Shown: positions 6,043 through 10,962 of the stretch, one piece after another | Layout: the number at the start of each line of letters is the position of its first letter | How positions within the stretch are numbered: the first letter of the stretch is position 1 | NCBI RefSeq assembly: GCF_947253395.1 | Contig: NZ_CAMXYY010000047.1 | Coordinates: 1 to 10,962, forward strand | From: an uncultured Olegusella sp. | Lineage (GTDB): Bacteria; Actinomycetota; Coriobacteriia; Coriobacteriales; Atopobiaceae | Length of the DNA: 10,962 nt | Reading direction: 5' to 3' | The notes under the pieces: model-generated | The model's database searches: none | What the model was told of the DNA's origin: nothing | What the model saw: the letters and a program-made list of their open reading frames with translations, nothing else | Program-made: the position numbers and the translations under genes

Positions 6043-6261
6043 TGAAACGGAATGTGGCTTTTGACATTTTTTCTGAAATAGAATGTGGCTTTTGACAGGC
6101 AGAGCCGGTCTGCTTGAAACAGAACGTGGCATTTGGCAAGCAGAGCTGTGTTACTTGAAACGGAATGTGGCATTTGGCAAGCAGAGCTGTGTTACTTGAA
6201 ACGGAATGTGGCATTTGACAAGCAGAGCTGCCCCATTTGAAAGGGAGTGTGTCATTTGCAC
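6043..6261 (+). repeat. Right arm of the array: six direct copies
   Basis: Copies start at 6043, 6074, 6115, 6156, 6197 and 6238. The third and fourth full 41-bp units (6115-6155 and 6156-6196) differ at only two positions, both inside the element, and share the linker AGCAGAGCTGTGTTACT. This indicates recent tandem amplification. The linker between the first two copies is 7 bases. Confidence 0.88.
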
Positions 6262-6328
6262 ACTCGCAGGCAGCGATGGGTAGCTCATGAGCATCCGAAA
6301 TGGTCACACGTCCGCAGGGCTTACGCAC

Positions 6329-6360
6329 AAAAAACCCAGCTCACGAGACCTGGAGCTGGG
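6329..6360 (-). terminator. Strong rho-independent terminator after map
   Basis: CCCAGCTC (6335-6342) and GAGCTGGG (6353-6360) form a perfect 8-bp GC-rich stem with a 10-base loop. On the minus strand it is followed directly by TTTTTT (6329-6334). It lies 23 bases after the map stop and separates adk-map from the repeat array and infA. Confidence 0.92.
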
Positions 6361-6383
6361 CTCGAGAAAAATGCAACATCTAA

Positions 6384-7295
6384 CTACAGAGGCAGAACGG
6401 CAGTGCTATCGGCAGAAATGCCATCCGAAGCATCATCCGGCTCAGCCAGAGGTTCCTGCGACACTTCTTGCTCAAGCTCCTCGGTAACGCAGGGTAATTC
6501 TCCTTCGGACTCGATCCCGCCATGCATGGCACACCAGGGTCCCAGCTCATCAGCCGTTAAGATGAGAGGTCCATCTGCCGTAATCGCAACAGTGTTTTCA
6601 TAGTGCGCAGCAGCCAAGCCATCAGCAGTCTGCACGGTCCAGCCATTGGACCACATGCGCGTATCGTAGCTACCAAGCGTAATCATAGGCTCAATCGCAA
6701 TAACCATACCTACCTGGAGCTTTACGCCACGACCAGGACGACCGTAGTTAGGGACATTGGGATCCTCGTGCATTTTGCGGCCTACACCATGGCCAACATA
6801 TTCACGCACGACGCCGTAGCCATGCGCCTCGGCGAGACGTTGCACAGCATGACCAATATCGCCCAGACGGTTGCCCGGCACTGCTTGTTCAATACCTGCC
6901 ACGAGGCAGTCTCGCGTAATTTCGCATAAACCCTGAATTTCAGGAGCAACTTCGCCCACCAAAAAAGTCCATGCGTTATCCCCTACCCAACCATCCTTGG
7001 TAGCGCCCGTATCAATTGAGAGAATATCGCCTGCTTGCAGGACCGTATTCTCGTTAGGAATACCATGAACAATTTGAGCATTAGGAGATGCACAAATACT
7101 TCCTGGAAAGCCCCCATAGCCCTTGAAGGTAGGCTTTGCTCCCTGCGCCCGAATATAGTCTTCAACAGCACGGTCAATCGCTGCGGTTGTTACGCCTGGA
7201 ATGGCCATAGTGCCTGCTACGCGCAGAGCTGCTTTGGAAATAGCTCCTGCTACGCGCATCTGCTGAATTTCATCGGGCCCTTTGATATGAATCAT
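6384..7295 (-). CDS. map: Type I methionine aminopeptidase with an acidic C-terminal extension
   Basis: The enzyme removes the initiator methionine from nascent proteins. All five metal ligands can be placed: Asp95 (SIDTG), Asp106 (VGDNAW), His169 (YVGHGVG), Glu202 (AIEPMI) and Glu233 (HYENTV). The substrate-binding His77 (VHGIP) is also present. It is 303 residues, against about 250-265 for most type I enzymes. The excess is a tail after about residue 247, rich in Glu, Asp and Ala with no recognised motif. The ATG overlaps the adk stop as ATGA, so translation is probably coupled. The gene is followed by a strong terminator, so it ends the adk-map unit. Confidence 0.96.
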   Translation of the reverse strand: MIHIKGPDEIQQMRVAGAISKAALRVAGTMAIPGVTTAAIDRAVEDYIRAQGAKPTFKGYGGFPGSICASPNAQIVHGIPNENTVLQAGDILSIDTGATKDGWVGDNAWTFLVGEVAPEIQGLCEITRDCLVAGIEQAVPGNRLGDIGHAVQRLAEAHGYGVVREYVGHGVGRKMHEDPNVPNYGRPGRGVKLQVGMVIAIEPMITLGSYDTRMWSNGWTVQTADGLAAAHYENTVAITADGPLILTADELGPWCAMHGGIESEGELPCVTEELEQEVSQEPLAEPDDASDGISADSTAVLPL

Positions 7296-7918
7296 AGGCC
7301 AAGCTGTGCTTTCGTATCGGCATAGACCTCATCCACAGGACGATCGCCGTCAACCTTGAGAAGCTTGTCCTGTTTTTCGTAATACTCAACGAGCGGAGCT
7401 GTCTTGGACTGATAGGTATCTAGGCGCTTCTGAATAGTCTCAGGTTTATCATCATCGCGCTGATACATTTCACCAGCGCAGCGAGGGCAAACCTCCGTCT
7501 CGGGACCTGCAGTATAACCACAGCTACGGCAGGTACGACGAGAAGAAAGACGTTTAACAATCACATCAAAAGCGACGTCCACAAGCAGAGCTCCGTCAAG
7601 CGCAATACCCATCTTGGCAAGCTCAGCATCCAGAACCTCTGCCTGTGCGGTGTTGCGCGGGAAGCCATCGAGAATCCAGCCTTTTTGCGCATCAGGCTCA
7701 GCAAGACGCTCCTTGACCAAATCAATAACAAGGCTGTCAGGCACCAGCTGACCTGCGTCCATATACGACTTTGCCTGAAGCCCAAGCTCAGACTCCGCTT
7801 TTACCGCATTGCGAAGAAGATCACCTGTAGAGATGTGGGCTACACCAAAATCGGCAACGAGCTTCTGGGCCTGCGTACCTTTTCCCGCCCCTGGCGCGCC
7901 AAGCAAAACAATGTTCAT
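7292..7918 (-). CDS. adk: Adenylate kinase with a four-cysteine LID
   Basis: Adenylate kinase interconverts ATP + AMP and 2 ADP in the cytoplasm. The 208-residue protein starts MNIVLLGAPGAGKGTQAQKL, with the P-loop at 7-15. It has the AMP-binding STGDLLRNAV (30-39), WILDGFPRNTAQAE (81-94), and a LID (about 125-160) carrying Cys130, Cys133, Cys144 and Cys147, the zinc-binding arrangement typical of Gram-positive enzymes. I chose the ATG at 7918, where the family N-terminus begins and a GAGG Shine-Dalgarno lies 5 bases away, over an in-frame start 24 bases upstream. It lies 255 bp after secY, across a terminator, and overlaps map by 4 bp. Confidence 0.97.
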   Translation of the reverse strand: MNIVLLGAPGAGKGTQAQKLVADFGVAHISTGDLLRNAVKAESELGLQAKSYMDAGQLVPDSLVIDLVKERLAEPDAQKGWILDGFPRNTAQAEVLDAELAKMGIALDGALLVDVAFDVIVKRLSSRRTCRSCGYTAGPETEVCPRCAGEMYQRDDDKPETIQKRLDTYQSKTAPLVEYYEKQDKLLKVDGDRPVDEVYADTKAQLGL

Positions 7919-7962
7919 ACGTGCCTCTTTCTTTGAAGTCAAACAAAGACAGATACACTTCT

Positions 7963-7991
7963 ATTATCTACGAAATCTAGAAGACTGTGCG
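7963..7991 (-). promoter_or_regulatory. Candidate adk-map promoter
   Basis: On the minus strand a GATAAT -10 (7963-7968, five of six bases) lies 17 bases from a weak -35 CGCACA (7986-7991). The implied start is about 38 bases before the adk ATG. It lies downstream of the secY terminator, where a promoter is needed. Confidence 0.4.
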
Positions 7992-8097
7992 AGTGCGTGT
8001 GTGGCATATTTGTTAACAGCAGCACATATGAGTCATTCAACAAGACGCGTACTCAATCTAACATCCACCTGCCTGCTGAAAGTTGCGACCCACACAT

Positions 8098-8130
8098 ACA
8101 AAAGGCGCCTCCCACAAAAGAGAGACGCCT
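8098..8130 (-). terminator. Probable terminator after secY
   Basis: AGGCGCCTC (8103-8111) pairs with GAGACGCCT (8122-8130), giving nine pairs including one G-U, around a 10-base loop. On the minus strand a short TTTT (8100-8103, overlapping the stem end) follows. The U-run is short, so termination may be partial. Confidence 0.65.
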
Positions 8131-8140
8131 GTGTTGGCAT

Positions 8141-8154
8141 TATATGCGCATATA
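8141..8154. repeat. 14-bp perfect palindrome just after secY
   Basis: TATATGCGCATATA is a perfect palindrome 20 bases past the secY stop and 11 bases before the terminator stem. It could be a protein site or extend the terminator structure. No known operator is recognised. Confidence 0.4.
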
Positions 8155-8173
8155 CGCTGTGTAAACGACTGAA

Positions 8174-9457
8174 CTACTTGAAGAACCCGTCGTAGTTATG
8201 CATCTTGAGCTGGGATTCCAAAGATGCAATTGTATCCATCGCAACGCCAACCATAATCAGAATCGACGTACCACCAAAGCTCTGAATGAGACTGTTGTTG
8301 GTAAAGGAGAACACAATCGAAGGCACTACAGCCAGCGCAGCCATAAAGATAGCACCAGGCAACGTAATGTGATCGAGAGTCGATTTGATATAGTCAGCCG
8401 TGGCCTTGCCAGGACGCACGCCAGGAATAAAGCCACCAGCTTTGCGCAGTTGATCTGCTGTTTCATCGGGATTAAACACCATTGCAGTATAGAAATATGC
8501 AAAGAACACGATGAAGACAATCGACAAAATCCAGTTAATCCAGCCAGTAGAAACTGCATTCGCAAAAGCCTGGACCCAACCCACGCCAGGGAAGAATACC
8601 GCAATCTGAGCGGGCAAATACAAAATTGCCGAAGCAAAGATGATGGGTACAACGCCTGCAGTGTTCACTTTAATGGGCAGGTAGGTAGACTGACCACCCA
8701 TCATCCTGCGCCCAACAACACGTTTGGCATACTGCACGGGAATGCGACGCTGACCACGCTCGATATACACGATAACGGGGATAATCGCCGCAACCACCGC
8801 CACCGTCAAAATGGTCACCAAAATATTACCCTCGGCGACGACAGACTGAATGATGGCGGCAGGGAGCCCTGCCATAATGTTGGCAAAGATGATGAGGGAC
8901 ATGCCATTACCGATGCCGCGCTGAGTAATAACCTCGCCCAGCCACATAATGATGAGCGCGCCAATAACCAGCGTAAAGACAACAATAACGTCCTCAAGAA
9001 GCGAAGGGATGCCCATCTGGGAGAAGTCCATCCCGTATGTAGGGCTCTTGAAGAGGAATAGGTAGGCAATGGCAGAAATAAGAGAAAGCACAACAGTGAG
9101 GTAACGCGTGTACTGCGTAATCTTGCGCTGGCCAGACTCACCTTCACGCGCCAGTGCTCCCAGCGAAGGGATAACTGCCTGCATCATCTGCAGAATAATC
9201 TGCGCAGTGATGTAGGGCATGATGCCCAAGCTGAAGACAGAAACGCGCGACAGTGCACCACCTGAGAAGAGGTTGAGCACGGTAAGCGCGCCGCTACCTG
9301 CAGCTGCATTTTTATACGCTGCGAGCATAGCGGAGAAAGGAACTCCAGGAACAGGCAGATACGCCCCAAAGCGGTAGAGGGCAAGGATTGCGACGGTAAT
9401 CGCAATCTTGCCCCTAAGCTCGGGGATACGAAGCGCGTTTTGGATCGCCTTTAGCAC
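8174..9457 (-). CDS. secY: Preprotein translocase subunit SecY, GTG start
   Basis: SecY is the membrane channel of the Sec translocon. The 427-residue protein shows ten hydrophobic segments, near residues 17-37, 72-95, 117-137, 154-173, 181-203, 212-232, 266-288, 308-328, 367-387 and 394-412. Family motifs include GALSRVSVFSLGIMPYITAQ (67-86, plug and second segment), TQRGIGNGMSLIIF, the cytoplasmic loop ERGQRRIPVQYAKR, GQSTYLPIKVNTAGVVPII and the C-terminal GVAMDTIASLESQLK. The GTG start overlaps the rplO stop by 7 bases, so translation is probably coupled to L15, which is the usual arrangement. The Shine-Dalgarno lies within rplO. A probable terminator lies downstream. Confidence 0.98.
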   Translation of the reverse strand: MLKAIQNALRIPELRGKIAITVAILALYRFGAYLPVPGVPFSAMLAAYKNAAAGSGALTVLNLFSGGALSRVSVFSLGIMPYITAQIILQMMQAVIPSLGALAREGESGQRKITQYTRYLTVVLSLISAIAYLFLFKSPTYGMDFSQMGIPSLLEDVIVVFTLVIGALIIMWLGEVITQRGIGNGMSLIIFANIMAGLPAAIIQSVVAEGNILVTILTVAVVAAIIPVIVYIERGQRRIPVQYAKRVVGRRMMGGQSTYLPIKVNTAGVVPIIFASAILYLPAQIAVFFPGVGWVQAFANAVSTGWINWILSIVFIVFFAYFYTAMVFNPDETADQLRKAGGFIPGVRPGKATADYIKSTLDHITLPGAIFMAALAVVPSIVFSFTNNSLIQSFGGTSILIMVGVAMDTIASLESQLKMHNYDGFFK

Positions 9458-9900
9458 GCTGCCTCGACCTTTCCTCCGGCCGCCTCGATCTTTGCCTTGG
9501 CAGAGGCGGAGACCTTGTCAACCTTGACAGTAAGGCTCTTGGTGAGCTCACCGTCGCCGAGGACCTTTACAGGCACATAGTCGTGCTTGATAACACCTTT
9601 TGCCATAAGGCTCTCGGCATCAACGGTCTCACCGGACTCATAGAGAGCCTCAAGACGAGCAACGTTGACGGGGGCGTACTCAACACGGTTGCGATTGGTA
9701 AAACCAGGGAGCTTGGGCAAACGCATTGCGAGCGGCTGCTGACCGCCCTCAAAGCCAGCGCCTTTGCCGCCACCAGAGCGGGAAAGCTGACCTTTGGAGC
9801 CACGACCAGCGGTGGTGCCATGACCAGAGCTATTGCCGCGGCCGATGCGCTTACGCGCCTTCTTCGCGCCCTCTGCAGGGCGGAGATCTGTGAGCTGCAT
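9451..9900 (-). CDS. rplO: 50S ribosomal protein L15
   Basis: L15 is an early large-subunit assembly protein. The 149-residue product begins MQLTDLRPAEGAKKARKRIG with the glycine-rich basic N-terminal extension RGNSSGHGTTAGRGSKGQLS typical of bacterial L15. It then has GFEGGQQPLAMRLPKLPGF (49-67), which is the family signature, and a compact C-terminal domain ending KIEAAGGKVEAAC. The ATG has an AGGAG Shine-Dalgarno 7 bases upstream and follows the rpmD stop by 10 bp. Its stop overlaps the secY GTG start. Confidence 0.97.
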   Translation of the reverse strand: MQLTDLRPAEGAKKARKRIGRGNSSGHGTTAGRGSKGQLSRSGGGKGAGFEGGQQPLAMRLPKLPGFTNRNRVEYAPVNVARLEALYESGETVDAESLMAKGVIKHDYVPVKVLGDGELTKSLTVKVDKVSASAKAKIEAAGGKVEAAC

Positions 9901-9910
9901 TGGGTAACTC

Positions 9911-10099
9911 CTAGTTCTCTTTAACGTCGACGAGGTGCTTGACCTTGAAGATCATGCCTCGAACAGACGGATTGTCGGGCAGAACCGCGACGTCGTTAAT
10001 CTTGCGCAGGCCCATGGCTTTGCAGGTAGCCGTCTGATCCTTCTTGACGGAGGCGACGGCGCTGCGTACGAGCTTGACAGTAAGGGTCTTTTCAGCCAT
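9911..10099 (-). CDS. rpmD: 50S ribosomal protein L30
   Basis: L30 is a small 23S-binding protein found in most but not all bacteria. The 62-residue frame MAEKTLTVKLVRSAVASVKK ... ATCKAMGLRKINDVAVLPDN ... VRGMIFKVKHLVDVKEN matches the family's beta-alpha-beta layout and usual length of about 60. The Shine-Dalgarno GGAGG lies inside the last codons of rpsE, whose stop is 3 bases before the ATG. rpmD lies between rpsE and rplO as in the standard spc operon. Confidence 0.96.
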   Translation of the reverse strand: MAEKTLTVKLVRSAVASVKKDQTATCKAMGLRKINDVAVLPDNPSVRGMIFKVKHLVDVKEN

Positions 10100-10102
10100 C
10101 GC

Positions 10103-10624
10103 TTATGCCTCCTTCCCGGCAAACATCTCCTTAAAGGAGAGACCGCGACGCTCTGCAGTAGCCTCGGGGCTCTCGAGCTCCTTGAGGCCCTCTGCGGCGG
10201 CCTTGATGATGTTTAGTGCGTTGTCAGTGCCCAAAGACTTGGCGATGACATTTTTGATACCCACGGCATCAAAAAGAGGGCGGACGGGGCCGCCAGCGAT
10301 AACGCCGGTACCAGGAACTGCGGGCTTAAGCAAAACATTGCCAGCACCGTAGTGGCCCTCGACAGCATGAGGAATAGAGCCCTCATCAGTCAGAGGCACA
10401 TGGAACATGTTTTTCTTGGCGTCTTCAACGCCCTTGCTAATAGCCAGAGGCACTTCGGTGGACTTACCTTGTCCGAGTCCTACGTTGCCCTTACCATCAC
10501 CGACAACTACCAGGGCGACGAGAGACATACGCCTACCACCCTTGACGACCTTGGAGACGCGGTGGATGTAGACGACGCGCTCCTGAAGGTCGGAGTCCTG
10601 CTGGCGCTTACGATCACGTGGCAT
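10103..10624 (-). CDS. rpsE: 30S ribosomal protein S5
   Basis: S5 contributes to decoding accuracy and helicase action at the mRNA entry site. The 173-residue protein has an N-terminal double-stranded-RNA-binding-like domain (about 14-80) with RVSKVVKGGRRMSLVALVVV (22-41), the loop where spectinomycin-resistance changes occur in other bacteria. It then has GDGKGNVGLGQGKSTEVPLA and a C-terminal domain (about 90-160) with KPAVPGTGVIAGGPVRPLFD and GIKNVIAKSLGTDNALNIIK. The loop looks like the ordinary wild-type form. AGGAGG lies 6 bases before the ATG. It follows rplR by 10 bp. Confidence 0.98.
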   Translation of the reverse strand: MPRDRKRQQDSDLQERVVYIHRVSKVVKGGRRMSLVALVVVGDGKGNVGLGQGKSTEVPLAISKGVEDAKKNMFHVPLTDEGSIPHAVEGHYGAGNVLLKPAVPGTGVIAGGPVRPLFDAVGIKNVIAKSLGTDNALNIIKAAAEGLKELESPEATAERRGLSFKEMFAGKEA

Positions 10625-10634
10625 TACATTCCTC

Positions 10635-10962
10635 CTAGAACTTCAGGCCCGCTGCGCGGGCGCCATCTGCGAGAGCCTTGACACGGCCATGATAGATGCG
10701 GCCGCCGCGGTCAAACTTGACCGCGGTCACGCCTGCGGCGAGCGCACGCTCACCGATAAGCTTGCCAACAAACTCGGCTGCCTCCTTGTTAGAGCCAATC
10801 TTGCCCGTGGCACGGAACTCTGCGGACAGCGTCGAAGCAGAGCAGATGGTCTTTGCATCTGCATCATCAACAACCTGAGCGTAAATATGAGCATTGGTGC
10901 GGTGAACGGTGAGACGAGGAGCCTCTGCCGTACCGAAAATCTTGGAGCGGACACGGCGCTCG
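10635..10962 (-). CDS. rplR: 50S ribosomal protein L18, 5' end outside the window
   Basis: L18 binds 5S rRNA and helps attach it to the large subunit. The visible 108 residues begin ERRVRSKIFGTAEAPRLTVH and include RTNAHIYAQVVDDADAKTI, CSASTLSAEF, SNKEAAEFVGKLIGERALAA and AVKFDRGGRIYHGRVKALAD, ending GARAAGLKF. All match the L18 family, and about a dozen N-terminal residues lie beyond the window edge. The stop is TAG. rpsE starts 10 bases later. This is the conserved spc order L18-S5-L30-L15-SecY. Confidence 0.97.
   Translation of the reverse strand, partial: ERRVRSKIFGTAEAPRLTVHRTNAHIYAQVVDDADAKTICSASTLSAEFRATGKIGSNKEAAEFVGKLIGERALAAGVTAVKFDRGGRIYHGRVKALADGARAAGLKF

Larger units (their letters stand above)
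5910..6261. repeat. Nine-copy, mirror-symmetric array of a 24-bp element between map and infA
   Basis: This occupies most of the 703-bp gene-free stretch 5681-6383. The element starts TGAAAC, has GTGGC at positions 12-16 and TTTG at 18-21, and ends in CA. Six copies lie on the plus strand (starts 6043, 6074, 6115, 6156, 6197, 6238; the last is degenerate). Three lie inverted (5910-5933, 5951-5974, 5982-6005). Start-to-start distances run 41, 31 in the left arm and 31, 41, 41, 41, 41 in the right arm, and each of the first three pairs is centred on 6024. A possible further degenerate inverted copy is near 5860-5883. Since 41 is not a multiple of 3, it is unlikely to encode a repeat protein. 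I see no gene or transposase here. Confidence 0.9.

Noticed and set aside
5910..6261. CRISPR array: regularly spaced repeats containing GAAAC
   Set aside because: Linkers are 7 or 17 bases, are repeated rather than unique, and the copies occur in both orientations. No cas gene is present.
5860..6261. Insertion-sequence remnant or miniature transposon
   Set aside because: There is no transposase fragment or target-site duplication that I can see, and the multi-copy inverted layout is unlike a single pair of terminal repeats.
5981..6328. Minus-strand open frame of 115 codons across the array
   Set aside because: The 41-bp period shifts frame each unit, so the same DNA is read in all three frames. 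It has no clear ribosome-binding site and lies over the map terminator at its start.
8198..9061. Plus-strand open frame (287 codons) opposite secY
   Set aside because: The His/Asn/Arg-rich product is the typical antisense shadow of a hydrophobic membrane protein gene.

Overview
The window is the downstream half of a bacterial ribosomal-protein (spc/alpha) locus. Every gene lies on the minus strand, so transcription runs from high to low coordinates. Gene order (rplR, rpsE, rpmD, rplO, secY, adk, map, infA, rpmJ, rpsM, rpsK, rpsD, rpoA, rplQ, truA), moderate-to-high GC, strong Shine-Dalgarno sequences, an adenylate kinase with a four-cysteine LID and an L17 with an Ala/Glu tail all suggest a Gram-positive actinobacterium. 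My best guess is class Coriobacteriia (Atopobium/Olsenella-like). That placement is recognition-based inference and was not computed.

Layout in transcription order. (1) 10962-8174: rplR (5' cut off by the window edge), rpsE, rpmD, rplO and secY, very tightly packed, ending in a hairpin terminator. (2) 7991-6329: a candidate promoter, then adk and map joined by an ATGA overlap, ending in a strong terminator. (3) 6328-5681: a roughly 650-bp stretch without a credible gene. It holds nine copies of a 24-bp element arranged as a mirror-symmetric array (5910-6261), then the probable infA promoter with an inverted repeat. (4) 5680-2342: infA, rpmJ, rpsM, rpsK, rpsD, rpoA and rplQ, closed by a terminator. 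(5) 2242-1409: truA. (6) 1332-568: a membrane-anchored LytR-CpsA-Psr-like protein lacking the family's usual catalytic residues. (7) 375-1: the start of a family-2 glycosyltransferase whose ribosome-binding site and ATG are out of frame with its body, by one base in a run of six T.

The genes supply ribosome and translation-initiation parts (L18, S5, L30, L15, IF-1, L36, S13, S11, S4, L17), the RNA polymerase alpha subunit, the Sec translocon channel, adenylate kinase, N-terminal methionine removal and tRNA pseudouridylation. The last two genes look like envelope polysaccharide functions and are both degenerate at expected active-site positions.

The part of the window least explained by known features is the 24-bp repeat array between map and infA. 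Six copies point one way and three the other, with start-to-start spacings of 31 or 41 bp placed exactly symmetrically about position 6024.
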